Positions 15,616-23,804 of a DNA stretch of 64,000 bases are shown here, one piece after another; positions within the stretch are counted from its first letter, which is position 1, and each line of letters begins with the position of its first letter. Both the position numbers and the translations under genes were made by a program. The stretch spans positions 3,884,001 through 3,948,000 of the forward strand of contig NZ_CP095074.1 in NCBI RefSeq assembly GCF_022919835.1, written 5' to 3'. The stretch comes from Halobacillus shinanisalinarum (lineage in GTDB: Bacteria > Bacillota > Bacilli > Bacillales > Halobacillaceae). The notes under the pieces were generated by a model. It saw only the letters and a program-made list of their open reading frames with translations. It was not told where the DNA came from and did no database searches.

Positions 15616-16311
15616 ATGAGCAAGCGAATCAAGTGGTTTGTGATTGCAGGAATCCTAGTCATTGCCGGCGTGCTCGTTATTCCAGAAGCTTATTCGTACT
15701 TGACAAAACGAAATTATGAAAGTGAAATGGTCTCAGCAGAGGATATACCAGATGATTATAAAGTAGCGACCTTTGCCGGCGGTTGTTTCTGGTGTATGGA
15801 GCCGCCTTTTGAAAGGCTTAAAGGTGTAAAAGAAGTAGTTTCCGGTTACACAGGAGGAGAGACGGAAAGTCCTACTTATGAGGAAGTATCGGCTGGCGGG
15901 ACAGGGCATATTGAAGCTGTCCAAGTTTACTTTGACCCAGATGTGATTACGTATGAACAGGTGTTGGATGTATTTTGGAGGCAGATTAATCCTACTGATG
16001 ATGGAGGCCAGTTTGTTGACCGAGGCTATCAATATACGACTGCGATTTTTTACAACTCTGAAAAGCAGCAAAAGCTAGCAAAGCAGTCTAAACAACAGAT
16101 GGCTGATTCAGGACGTTTTGAAGGAGAAATCGTTACACCTATCAGCCCTGCAGAAGAATTTTATCGGGCAGAGGAATATCACCAGGATTATTATAAGAAA
16201 AATGAGTTAAGGTATAAATTTTACCGTGGGAATTCCGGACGTGATGATTATTTAGAAGAGACGTGGGGAGAAGATCGTATGTTAGATCTACCGAAAAAAG
16301 AATCACAATAA
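15616..16311 (+). CDS. msrA: Membrane-anchored peptide-methionine (S)-S-oxide reductase MsrA
   Basis: Reduces the S-epimer of methionine sulfoxide in proteins. The active-site motif GGCFWCMEPPFE holds the catalytic Cys, and GTGHIEAVQVYFDP and EEYHQDYY are family landmarks. At 231 aa it is longer than cytosolic MsrA because of an N-terminal hydrophobic segment (about residues 7-25) with basic residues before it. That is a signal-anchor, so the enzyme probably faces the cell surface. No MsrB gene follows. The ribosome site GAGGTG is 7 nt from the ATG. Confidence 0.92.
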   Translation: MSKRIKWFVIAGILVIAGVLVIPEAYSYLTKRNYESEMVSAEDIPDDYKVATFAGGCFWCMEPPFERLKGVKEVVSGYTGGETESPTYEEVSAGGTGHIEAVQVYFDPDVITYEQVLDVFWRQINPTDDGGQFVDRGYQYTTAIFYNSEKQQKLAKQSKQQMADSGRFEGEIVTPISPAEEFYRAEEYHQDYYKKNELRYKFYRGNSGRDDYLEETWGEDRMLDLPKKESQ

Positions 16312-16312
16312 G

Positions 16313-16349
16313 AAAACCCGCTGTCTGGAACTACCAGATAGCGGGTTTT
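16313..16349. terminator. Bidirectional terminator after msrA
   Basis: AAAACCCGCTGTCTGG pairs with CCAGATAGCGGGTTTT (one G-T pair) around AACTA. It also lies just downstream of the leftward small gene at 16369. Confidence 0.92.
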
Positions 16350-16368
16350 ACTATGTTAATGTTTCCTC

Positions 16369-16491
16369 TTAATACTGTTCCGTTTCAGCAGCAGGTTCAC
16401 TCATTGTCGGTTTGGATTGAAGATCAGTATAACCAACGAACCCGAATGAAAAAACAATGAGGAGCAAGATTGCAAATAGTACTTTTCTCAT
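16369..16491 (-). CDS. 40-aa single-pass membrane or secreted peptide
   Basis: The start MRKVLFAILLLIVFSFGFVG is a basic end followed by one hydrophobic helix; the remainder is short, polar and acidic (ending EQY). The ATG has GGAGG with a suitable spacer, and a shared terminator lies past the stop. I recognise no family. The signal-like helix and good ribosome site argue for a real small gene. Confidence 0.6.
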   Translation of the reverse strand: MRKVLFAILLLIVFSFGFVGYTDLQSKPTMSEPAAETEQY

Positions 16492-16729
16492 TAAAGAGCC
16501 CTCCAAGGAATAATGTGTTCTATACTCTATAGACGTATGACCTGTAAGAGATCCCTACAATGAATGGTAAAAATATTGCAATGGGTCGAAATCCACCGTA
16601 CTCTATCAATTTTTTCAAAAAAGGGATCGGATGTTGTCTAATCGCTAGAATTTTCCTTTTTTATTTTACTTGCTATCTAGGACGATTGCAATACGTTTTT
16701 GAGTAAATCTATTAGAAAAAATTGTCCCA

Positions 16730-17044
16730 TTAGGAAACAAGCTTTAGACCCACAACTCCAGCGATAATACAACTGATGAAAAAGAGTCGTTGTACGCTTG
16801 CTTTTTCCTTAAATAATAGAATACCGAGCAGCACTGTTCCGACAGACCCTATTCCTGTCCAGATTCCATATGCCGTGCCAATAGGCAATTCTTTAAGAGA
16901 TAAGGATAGGAAATATAAACTTAATCCACCTGAAACAATGGCCAGCAAAGTCGGGATTCGTTTTCGAAATCCATCTGAAAGCTTGAGGAATAACATACCG
17001 AACATTTCACCTGTGCCAGCAAGAAGTAAAAAGATCCAAGACAT
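16730..17044 (-). CDS. Small multidrug resistance (SMR) family transporter, second subunit
   Basis: 104-aa protein with four membrane segments. It has the conserved glutamate in the first helix (GTGEMFGMLFLKLSDGF) and the SMR signature GTAYGIWTGIGSVGTVLLG. SMR proteins export guanidinium or quaternary-ammonium-type cations with proton exchange. Its start overlaps the stop of the preceding SMR gene (TAATG), as in paired-subunit systems such as YkkCD. No guanidine riboswitch is seen upstream, and the operon instead begins with a TetR regulator. Confidence 0.88.
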   Translation of the reverse strand: MSWIFLLLAGTGEMFGMLFLKLSDGFRKRIPTLLAIVSGGLSLYFLSLSLKELPIGTAYGIWTGIGSVGTVLLGILLFKEKASVQRLFFISCIIAGVVGLKLVS

Positions 17045-17394
17045 TATAACCCCTCCTCAGTAAGATTTTCCACCTTTGGCGTATCCGACATTTTCAATCC
17101 GATAATCCCAAAGATTAAAACGGCAATAAAAAAGACCTTTCCGGCGCTTTTGATATCGCCAAGAAATGCCATTCCGATTACGGCTGTACCAGCTGCGCCA
17201 ATTCCTGTGAAGATAGCGTATCCTGTGCCGATGTCGATCATTTTTAATGCTTTTGTAAATAAAAAGAAGCTAATGAATATTGATAATAGTGTAAGACCAG
17301 TAATAACAGGTCTTGTAAAGCCTTCTGACATTTTCAGCCCAACGGCCCAGCCAATTTCGAACAGGGCCCCTATGAATAAATAGATCCAGGCCAT
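17044..17394 (-). CDS. Small multidrug resistance (SMR) family transporter, first subunit
   Basis: 116-aa, four-helix SMR protein with the helix-1 glutamate (ALFEIGWAVGLKMSEGF) and the signature GTGYAIFTGIGAAGTAVIG. The C-terminal tail is polar (PKVENLTEEGL). The ATG at 17394 has GGAGG with a 7-nt spacer; an upstream in-frame ATG at 17433 lies inside the TetR gene. It probably forms a heterodimer with the next gene product. The substrate is not readable from sequence. Confidence 0.88.
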   Translation of the reverse strand: MAWIYLFIGALFEIGWAVGLKMSEGFTRPVITGLTLLSIFISFFLFTKALKMIDIGTGYAIFTGIGAAGTAVIGMAFLGDIKSAGKVFFIAVLIFGIIGLKMSDTPKVENLTEEGL

Positions 17395-17396
17395 AG

Positions 17397-17987
17397 TTAA
17401 TCCTCCTCGCTTGATTTTTGTACCCCAAGCCAAAAGATTTTAAAGCTGGCTTGCTCTCGCTTAGCCAGTGTATCTTTATCGTAAAAGTTTTCTTCCAAAA
17501 ATAGTCCGTCGATCAGCGTGTAGAAGGCGGATAGTGTTTCATCAATAGGAAGATGACGCAACGTGCCTTCCTCCATTCCCTGCTTGAAAATAGGACGGAT
17601 AATATCATTCGCCTGCTCTTCTACTTGAAGAAATACTTGTTTAATTTCATCAGAGAAGTCTTCAGGCGGAAAGAAAGTAAAACGCTTAAAAAACGTGCCT
17701 TCGGTTGAGTTTGCCATGTGGTCAACATAGAAATGATAAACTTTCTCAAGTCGCTGCTTAATGGGTTGATCCCCTGTTTGTCTGTTGAAGTCTTTGAAGT
17801 GCTCGGATTCTTTCACAGCTACTTCCTTTAATACTTCAAGAAAAATTTCTTCCTTACTGGAAAAGTGATTGTAAAGAGAAGGTTTCTTGATTCCTACTTT
17901 GGAAGCAATATTTGTAAGACTCGTATTTTCATAGCCATGATAAGCAAAACACTCAAGACTGACATCTATAATTTTTTGTTTAGACAT
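17397..17987 (-). CDS. TetR-family repressor of the SMR pair
   Basis: About 196 aa. The N-terminal helix-turn-helix is clear (SLTNIASKVGIKKPSLYNHFSSKEEIF), followed by a variable ligand-binding domain. The ATG at 17987 has GAGG at 8 nt; the open frame extends upstream to 18032 without a better site. It ends 2 nt before the first SMR gene, so it is the first gene of the operon and likely autoregulated. A palindrome just upstream is the candidate operator. The inducer is presumably a cationic compound (inference). Confidence 0.87.
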   Translation of the reverse strand: MSKQKIIDVSLECFAYHGYENTSLTNIASKVGIKKPSLYNHFSSKEEIFLEVLKEVAVKESEHFKDFNRQTGDQPIKQRLEKVYHFYVDHMANSTEGTFFKRFTFFPPEDFSDEIKQVFLQVEEQANDIIRPIFKQGMEEGTLRHLPIDETLSAFYTLIDGLFLEENFYDKDTLAKREQASFKIFWLGVQKSSEED

Positions 17988-18002
17988 TTTGTATTCCTCA
18001 CT

Positions 18003-18020
18003 AACTAACGGTCGGTAGTT
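18003..18020. promoter_or_regulatory. Candidate operator for the TetR-type repressor
   Basis: AACTAACGGTCGGTAGTT is an imperfect 18-bp palindrome (7 of 9 positions pair), 16 nt upstream of the tetR start. The CGGTCGG core resembles other TetR-family operators. Confidence 0.55.
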
Positions 18021-18131
18021 TAATGTTATCATCGATTTTTTTGTTTGTCTAGAGGGGAAGATTGCTTTTTACAATTTTCGACACGTTTATCCATAAAGGA
18101 GGGGGGTATGTAAAACATAGGAGGTAATTTT

Positions 18132-18383
18132 TTGAACGTTCATACAATTTCGGTAGAAGGGGACATATCCATGAATAAATACAAGCTAGACCGTTATGAT
18201 GGTTCATATGCAATATTGGTCCAGGAGGATGCAGAGAGAAGTGAGTTTCTAGTACTGAAAGAACGATTAATTGCATTCGCGAAAGCAGGGGATACCTTGG
18301 CAATTGACTTCGACAGTATTGGAAATTTAAAACAGGTGCAAATTGTTGGGAAGAATTATGAGAAGCCTTCAAGTGAAGTGTAA
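18132..18383 (+). CDS. DUF3006-like small protein
   Basis: 83 aa if read from TTG at 18132, which has an ideal AGGAGG at a 7-nt spacer. The family-like part starts at the internal ATG at 18171 (MNKYKLDRYDGSYAILVQED), preceded by AAGGGG, so the shorter 70-aa form is also possible. The pattern DRxxGxYAxL, an acidic stretch, and AGDTLAIDFD resembles DUF3006, a small beta-rich family without known function. It is monocistronic with its own terminator. Confidence 0.65.
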   Translation: MNVHTISVEGDISMNKYKLDRYDGSYAILVQEDAERSEFLVLKERLIAFAKAGDTLAIDFDSIGNLKQVQIVGKNYEKPSSEV

Positions 18384-18424
18384 AACACCGATCCATATTC
18401 GTGAGAGTATGGATCGGTGTTTGT
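18383..18424 (+). terminator. Terminator of the DUF3006-like gene
   Basis: AAACACCGATCCATA pairs exactly with TATGGATCGGTGTTT around a 10-nt loop. Confidence 0.88.
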
Positions 18425-18488
18425 ATTATAGAGCATTCATTTATATCTGTAAGTTCAGCAATTGGAGCTCTCTTTTGAGAAATAATTA

Positions 18489-18523
18489 AAAAATCCGCGG
18501 AGTCAGTCTTCGCTGATTTTTGA
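18489..18523 (-). terminator. Probable terminator of the flavin oxidoreductase gene
   Basis: On the minus strand AAATCAGCGAAG and CTCCGCGGATTT form an imperfect stem followed by a T-run; it lies directly past the stop at 18526. Confidence 0.6.
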
Positions 18524-18525
18524 TT

Positions 18526-19638
18526 TTACATGATCTCCATTTTTAATTCATGTTCTTTAATATAAGCTTTCGGAAGCATAATCGATTTAAAATCGAAAGG
18601 GACGACTTCTGCGTCCTGCTTCACTCGATTAGGAAGATCTGGATTTTGTAAAGCACTTGTAGCTAGACTAATTAAATCTGCTTGATCTTCCTGCAATAAG
18701 GAGTTTGCTATAGCTGGATCCTGTAATTGACCATTTGCCATGATTGGCAATCTACTGTATTGTTTAGCTGCTGCAGCGATGGATTTACTTCCTTCTCCAA
18801 AGCTTGGCTTAGTTCCGTCAGCATCAGTAACATGAATATAATCAAGCGGGGTACTATCCAGACTCGAAAATATTGTCTTGGCATCACTTTCTCCAAGAGC
18901 CCAGCGATGTTCGCCATCTGAGACCTTCCCTTGTGATATTCGGATGCCAACAATAAATTCTCTTCCGACTGCTTTTCTAACTTCAATAATGATCTCTGTT
19001 AGAAAGCGTACTCGATTTCCTGTAGCCCCTCCGTATTGATCTTCACGCAGGTTCATATAATCGGTAAGAAATTCATCTAGCAAGTAACCGTTCGCCCCGT
19101 GGATCTCTACGCCATCAAAGCCTGCTTCCCTAGCATTGATAGCAGCCGTAACAAACCCTTGTTTCACTTGTTCCATGTTCGCGTGGGTCATTTCAATAGG
19201 AGTCGGATAGGGGCCTTCCCCGCCGTAGAGGGGAACCATATCACCCTGTGGAGGTACGGCAGATGGAGCGATGGTATCGTTCGCATGAATGTTGCCTTGA
19301 GATTGGGAGCCGGCATGCATAAGCTGTGCTATAAAAGCAGCCCCATGTTTGTGTACGCCTTCTACGATCGGCTTCCAAGATTTCATTTGGTTAACGTTCG
19401 CGAGACCAGGTTGGTTGTGATACCCTTGTGAATATTCTTCATCCGGGTAAACCCCTTCTGTAATGATTGTCCCAAAGCCGCCCTTCGCATAGCGTTCATA
19501 ATAGGCTTTCATTGTTTCATTGGCTATTCCGTTATTTTCAGCACTAATTCTCGTCATAGGTGCAACTACATATCGATTGTTAAGCTGTAATTGGTTGACC
19601 GCTAATTTTTCAAATAGCGCTTTATATTCTTCCTTCAT
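18526..19638 (-). CDS. Old yellow enzyme family NADH:flavin oxidoreductase
   Basis: 370-aa FMN-dependent TIM-barrel oxidoreductase. Family marks are NNRYVVAPMTR near the N-terminus, the FMN/substrate segment AFIAQLMHAGSQSQG, and HGANGYLLDEFLTDYMNLREDQYGG. Such enzymes reduce activated alkenes, nitro compounds or other electrophiles; the physiological substrate is unknown. The ATG at 19638 is chosen because AAGGAG lies 9 nt upstream, whereas nearer starts overlap that site. It stands alone, and no regulator adjoins it. Confidence 0.9.
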   Translation of the reverse strand: MKEEYKALFEKLAVNQLQLNNRYVVAPMTRISAENNGIANETMKAYYERYAKGGFGTIITEGVYPDEEYSQGYHNQPGLANVNQMKSWKPIVEGVHKHGAAFIAQLMHAGSQSQGNIHANDTIAPSAVPPQGDMVPLYGGEGPYPTPIEMTHANMEQVKQGFVTAAINAREAGFDGVEIHGANGYLLDEFLTDYMNLREDQYGGATGNRVRFLTEIIIEVRKAVGREFIVGIRISQGKVSDGEHRWALGESDAKTIFSSLDSTPLDYIHVTDADGTKPSFGEGSKSIAAAAKQYSRLPIMANGQLQDPAIANSLLQEDQADLISLATSALQNPDLPNRVKQDAEVVPFDFKSIMLPKAYIKEHELKMEIM

Positions 19639-19718
19639 TACATTCATCTCCTTTTCCACATTAATCTTAATTTATCCCGAAATCGAGACAGTTAAACTAC
19701 TTTAGGGAAAAGCAGACA

Positions 19719-19749
19719 GAAAAAGACCGCCACGATTGAAGTGACGGCC
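19719..19749 (-). terminator. Terminator of the lipoprotein gene
   Basis: On the minus strand GGCCGTCAC and GTGGCGGTC pair (with G-T pairs) around TTCAATC and are followed by TTTTT. It lies 6 nt past the stop at 19755. Confidence 0.8.
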
Positions 19750-19754
19750 TAGGA

Positions 19755-20249
19755 TTATTCTATAGAGTTGGTTATTTCCATGGTTTGTTTCAATCGTTCT
19801 TCCTTTTTCGCTTCCGATGAATATTCGAGTTGATAGATGACATCTTTATCTCCATTATACCATTCTACGAAAACGTGATCTTCTCGTTCTTGAACCCCTG
19901 CTAGGATTCCTGAATCAAGAGGGATTTGTAATTCAGATTCCTCTAAGTCGTTACCAGGGTTAAAAATTGTCCGAACGAGAGCCTTATTCGTAGTTTCTGA
20001 TTGATATATAACTTCAACTTCGTCCCCTTCAACAACAGCTTCTAGTGATTGCAATTCAAAAGGCAGTTCTTGCGGCAACCCTAATTTTTGTTGTTTTTCT
20101 TGTGGCAAAGCTTCAATTGGAGTTGCGAAGGCTTCAGGATAGAGTTCTTTCAAATGACTTAGAGAAAGATCAGGTCCAGATGAACAGCCTACTAATAGAA
20201 CAAAGGAAATAATCATGACAGATAATCTTTTGATGACTTTCACATTCAT
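19755..20249 (-). CDS. Lipoprotein of unknown function, paralogue of the one at 38.2 kb
   Basis: 164 aa with a lipoprotein signal (lipobox LLVGC) giving an N-acylated Cys near residue 22. The mature start (LSLSHLKELYPEAF...LPQEKQQKLGLPQELPFE) is shared with the lipoprotein at 38240-38746, so the two are paralogues. The rest is a polar, probably beta-rich domain. GTG at 20243 has a better spacer from AGGGGGG than the ATG at 20249. No known family recognised; it is monocistronic. Confidence 0.78.
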   Translation of the reverse strand: MNVKVIKRLSVMIISFVLLVGCSSGPDLSLSHLKELYPEAFATPIEALPQEKQQKLGLPQELPFELQSLEAVVEGDEVEVIYQSETTNKALVRTIFNPGNDLEESELQIPLDSGILAGVQEREDHVFVEWYNGDKDVIYQLEYSSEAKKEERLKQTMEITNSIE

Positions 20250-20510
20250 GCCCCCCTACATTAAGCAACATCACACACCTAGAATATATTTTAGCACAAA
20301 TGTTTAAACATAAAAAAACCTCTAGAATCGCGATTATTTAGAATTAATGACGTTCATGTGAAACCAAGGCAGGGGGCAGATCGTTATATGATTAAGGCGG
20401 TATAGGTGGCAAGACTTCAAACCCATAGAAAACTAACTAAAGAAGGGTTTGAAAATGGAAGACATGGGTCAGTATTTTATAATTTATCTATTAAAAAGGG
20501 GTGTATCCTA

Positions 20511-20912
20511 ATGAGTGATTTTGTAATTCGCACGTTTCAGGAGAATGACTTTGATGTGATCAAGTCTTTACTTGAACAAGAAGGATGGGACAATCTAGCT
20601 GGACACAGTCAAGAAACGATCCAAGCTTTACTTAATTCAGATCTTGCGTTAGTAGCTTTAGATGGAAACGATGTAATTGGATATCTGCGAGGGCTGACTG
20701 ACGGTGCGATTACATTATATATTTGTGAGGTCCTAGTTATGGAAAATTATCGCAAGCTAGGAATTGGACAACAATTAATCAATTTGGCACATGAATGTTA
20801 CCCAAGTACAAGAATTGAGATGCTTGCTACGAGCACTTCTCAAGAATATTATGTCAATCGCGGTTTCCGCCCTTTTTATGGCCTTAGAAAATCAGCAGAG
20901 GAAAGCGTATAA
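20511..20912 (+). CDS. GNAT-family N-acetyltransferase
   Basis: 133 aa. The acetyl-CoA-binding motif A is visible as VLVMENYRKLGIGQQLI, and the C-terminal motif B as YYVNRGFRPF. Substrate unknown. I start it at the ATG at 20511 (AAAAGGGG upstream) although the frame is open from 20406; the upstream part does not look like GNAT sequence. It stands alone between a leftward lipoprotein gene and the trp operon. Confidence 0.82.
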   Translation: MSDFVIRTFQENDFDVIKSLLEQEGWDNLAGHSQETIQALLNSDLALVALDGNDVIGYLRGLTDGAITLYICEVLVMENYRKLGIGQQLINLAHECYPSTRIEMLATSTSQEYYVNRGFRPFYGLRKSAEESV

Positions 20913-20928
20913 TCAAAAGTTACAAAAA

Positions 20929-20975
20929 ATCCCCACCTCAGGTCATCCAGAATCTGGATGACCTGAGGTGGGGAT
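20929..20975 (-). terminator. Perfect 22-bp hairpin, terminator-like on the minus strand
   Basis: ATCCCCACCTCAGGTCATCC plus AG pairs exactly with its complement around AAT. The minus-strand copy is followed by TTTTTT, the plus-strand one is not. It therefore fits termination of leftward transcription, or a barrier between the acetyltransferase gene and the trp leader. Confidence 0.7.
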
Positions 20976-21029
20976 AAATGGTTGTTGGGCGAGTTTTCTA
21001 AGCATGTAGCTTGTTAGAAAAGGAATGGT

Positions 21030-21058
21030 TTGACTTTATTATCAGAATTTAATACACT
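21030..21058 (+). promoter_or_regulatory. Promoter of the trp operon
   Basis: TTGACT at 21030-21035, 17-nt spacer, TACACT at 21053-21058. Transcription would start just before the TRAP-binding array. Confidence 0.65.
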
Positions 21059-21073
21059 GTTTGAAAGTACAAA

Positions 21074-21130
21074 GAGTAGAGAATGAGATTAGATGAGTTG
21101 AGGAAATTAGGGTGAGAAGAGCAGAGAGAG
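21074..21130 (+). promoter_or_regulatory. TRAP-binding site in the trp leader (11 triplets)
   Basis: GAG/TAG triplets start at 21074, 21079, 21085, 21090, 21095, 21100, 21108, 21114, 21119, 21124 and 21128. Spacers are 1-5 nt, mostly 2-3. Eleven triplets match the eleven subunits of TRAP. In Bacillus, tryptophan-loaded TRAP binds such an array, blocks the antiterminator and causes termination. Confidence 0.88.
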
Positions 21131-21160
21131 CTAAGGGATCGACAGGACCTGCACGATGAA

Positions 21161-21188
21161 GGGTTTTCGGTGGCCTAAGCCAATTTTT
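21161..21188 (+). terminator. trp leader attenuator terminator
   Basis: GGTTT...AAGCC with inner GG/CC pairs forms a hairpin followed by ATTTTT, 30 nt after the TRAP array and 77 nt before trpE. The stem is imperfect, so the exact fold is uncertain. Confidence 0.55.
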
Positions 21189-21264
21189 ACAATGTTTCAT
21201 CCACTAATTTTTAACCCCTCAACGTCTCATTTTCCATAAAACTTTTATGGAGAGGTGAGCACAT

Positions 21265-22785
21265 ATGAGTACGACCACAATGGAATCGTTCCTTGCAAGT
21301 GCAAAGGAATACCACACAATTCCAATTACCCAAACCTTCTATACTGACACATTAACACCGATTCACATGTTTCATGCTTTGAAAGACGAAGCGGTTTATA
21401 TGCTTGAGAGCCAAGACCCTGAATCACCATGGTCTAATTACTCATTTATTGGTTTAGATCCGATGATTGAGATTCAACAAAGTGATGATCAATTTATCAT
21501 CCATGATTTTCACACAGGTGAAAAAGGGAGCAGATCTTCCTTGAAGGCAGCTTTTGAAGACACTGTGGAAGCTCTTCATGTGAAACCTGCGGAAGTTCCT
21601 TTACCATTTAGGGGAGGCGCCGTCGGGTATATGGCGTATGACGCGATTTCCGATTATGAGCCGATTCCTGAAGCCATTAGCGACGATATAAGTCTCTCAA
21701 ATTATCATCTGTTATTTTGTCAGACCCTCATCGCTTATCACCATAAAACAAAGGAAACGACGATCTTAACGTATGCAAGGCTTGATGATGAAACAGATGC
21801 TGCCCAGACCTTTAATTTGGCAAAAGAAAAACTGCAAAATGTTGGACAGTCATTAAAGGAAAAAAGCTTCTTACCCGATTTAATGCTGGCAGATGAAGAC
21901 GAGGATGGACAGTCACCATTGATTGAATTAACAAGTAATTATGATAAACCGACCTTTAAGAAGGATGTAGAAAAAATTAAAGAGTACATTCGAGCAGGCG
22001 ATATCTTTCAAGCTGTTTTATCACAACGTTTTGAGGCAATAACAAATAGAAGCGGTTTTGAACTTTATCGGGTCTTGAGAAAAGTAAACCCTTCTCCATA
22101 TATGTTTTATCTACACTTTCAAGATGTTGAAGTGATTGGCAGCTCACCGGAACGCTTGTTACAAGTTCAGGCTCGTGAGCTTGAGATCCATCCGATTGCC
22201 GGCACAAGAAAACGCGGTGCTACACAAGAAGAGGATGATGCTCTTGCTGAAGAGTTGCTTGCTGATGAGAAAGAGCAAGCCGAGCACCGCATGCTGGTTG
22301 ATTTAGCTAGAAACGATATCGGGCGGGTATCTGAATATGGAACCGTAAACGTCCATGATTATATGACGATCGGACGCTTCTCAAAGGTTATGCACATTAT
22401 TAGTAAAGTGACAGGCCAGCTAAAAGAAGAGATTTCACCGATTGATGCCCTGATATCAGCTTTTCCAGCTGGTACGTTATCAGGAGCACCAAAGGTTCGG
22501 GCCATGCAAATCCTAAGGGAATTAGAACCAACCCCACGTCATCTTTACGGCGGGGGAATTGTGTACTTAGGATTTGACGGCAATATTGACTCGTGTATCA
22601 CAATCCGAACGATGACACTCGTAAATGGGAAAGTGTATGTTCAAGCAGGTGCCGGCATTGTAGCCGATTCGGATCCAGAGGCTGAATATCAAGAAACATT
22701 GAACAAAGCAAGTGCCCTAAAAAGTACGATAGAGTTAGCCCAGCAGTTATTTGAGCAGAGTAGAGAAGGAGCTGAGACAAAATGA
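21265..22785 (+). CDS. trpE: Anthranilate synthase component I
   Basis: 506 aa; with a glutamine amidotransferase it converts chorismate to anthranilate. The N-terminal tryptophan-feedback motif region is visible (MLESQDPESPWSNYSFIG) and the chorismate-binding domain shows IAGTRKRGAT, FSKVMHI and GAPKVRAMQI. First gene of the trp operon, behind a TRAP-controlled leader. GGAGAGGTG precedes the ATG. It overlaps trpD by 4 nt. The amidotransferase partner is encoded at the far end of the operon (27226). Confidence 0.96.
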   Translation: MSTTTMESFLASAKEYHTIPITQTFYTDTLTPIHMFHALKDEAVYMLESQDPESPWSNYSFIGLDPMIEIQQSDDQFIIHDFHTGEKGSRSSLKAAFEDTVEALHVKPAEVPLPFRGGAVGYMAYDAISDYEPIPEAISDDISLSNYHLLFCQTLIAYHHKTKETTILTYARLDDETDAAQTFNLAKEKLQNVGQSLKEKSFLPDLMLADEDEDGQSPLIELTSNYDKPTFKKDVEKIKEYIRAGDIFQAVLSQRFEAITNRSGFELYRVLRKVNPSPYMFYLHFQDVEVIGSSPERLLQVQARELEIHPIAGTRKRGATQEEDDALAEELLADEKEQAEHRMLVDLARNDIGRVSEYGTVNVHDYMTIGRFSKVMHIISKVTGQLKEEISPIDALISAFPAGTLSGAPKVRAMQILRELEPTPRHLYGGGIVYLGFDGNIDSCITIRTMTLVNGKVYVQAGAGIVADSDPEAEYQETLNKASALKSTIELAQQLFEQSREGAETK

Positions 22786-23804
22786 AACAACAATTGACCA
22801 GAATCGTAGAGGGAGATATCTTAACAGAAGAAGAAGCTTATGCAGCAATGAACCAAATCATGAAAGGGGGAGTATCAACAGGTCAACTTATGAGTATGCT
22901 TTCTGTCATGCGTCATAGAGGAGAAGCCGTTGAGGAAATGACCGGCTTCGTTCGCGCGATGCGTGCGAATATGACGAAACTTGATTTAGAGCAAACTGAC
23001 ATCGTTGATACGTGTGGAACAGGGGGCGATAGTAGCTCAACCTTTAATATATCCACAGCCGTTTCTATTATATTAGCCGCACTGGGTGTGAAAGTCGCTA
23101 AGCACGGCAACCGTAAAGTATCCTCAAAAAGCGGTAGTGCTGATGTGCTGGAATCCTTAGGCATACCGATTGATACGACACCAGAACAAGGGGCCAAGGC
23201 GATTTCAGAAAAAGGGATGACCTTCTTGTTCGCCCCGAACTACCATCAGGCGATGAAGCACGCCGTGCCAGCACGGCAGGAACTAGGCTTTCGCACAGTA
23301 TTTAATCTACTCGGCCCGATGGCTAATCCGGCGAACGCCAAGCGTCAGCTCATTGGCATTTATGATACGGCCTACGCTGAAAAGATGGCAGAAACGCTAA
23401 ACCAGCTAGGCTCTAAGCACGTGTTACTGGCTACCGGTCGAGATGGTCTGGATGAGATTACCATGACAGGTGTTACAGACCTAGTTGAGCTAAAAGACGG
23501 TGAGATTCATAGGTTTACCATTACACCCGAAGAACTTGGCTTAACGAGAGGGAAGCTTGAGGATATTCAGATTTCCAACAGTCAACAAAGTGCCGATTTA
23601 ATTAAGCAAGTCATCATAGGCGACGCCAAGGAGAGTGCCATGACAATCGTAACGATGAACGCTGCAGCAGGTCTGTATGTGGCAGGAAAAGCTTCTGACT
23701 TAACGGACGGCGTAAAACATGTCCAAGACGCGATTAAGAGTGGAAGCGTGCAATCATATTTCGCATCGATTCAGGGAGAAAAGGAGAATCGTCAGTATGC
23801 TTGA
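22782..23804 (+). CDS. trpD: Anthranilate phosphoribosyltransferase
   Basis: 340 aa; transfers phosphoribose from PRPP to anthranilate. Motifs DTCGTGGDSSSTFNIST and KHGNRKVSSKSGSADVLE bind PRPP-magnesium and anthranilate. It starts with ATGA overlapping the trpE stop and runs 8 nt into trpC, so its translation is coupled on both sides. No fused amidotransferase domain is present, which fits a separate trpG. Confidence 0.96.
   Translation: MKQQLTRIVEGDILTEEEAYAAMNQIMKGGVSTGQLMSMLSVMRHRGEAVEEMTGFVRAMRANMTKLDLEQTDIVDTCGTGGDSSSTFNISTAVSIILAALGVKVAKHGNRKVSSKSGSADVLESLGIPIDTTPEQGAKAISEKGMTFLFAPNYHQAMKHAVPARQELGFRTVFNLLGPMANPANAKRQLIGIYDTAYAEKMAETLNQLGSKHVLLATGRDGLDEITMTGVTDLVELKDGEIHRFTITPEELGLTRGKLEDIQISNSQQSADLIKQVIIGDAKESAMTIVTMNAAAGLYVAGKASDLTDGVKHVQDAIKSGSVQSYFASIQGEKENRQYA

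Noticed and set aside
21061-21140. Purine-rich stretch before trpE first read as a simple repeat
   Set aside because: The GAG/TAG triplets with regular spacers and the trp context make it a TRAP site instead.
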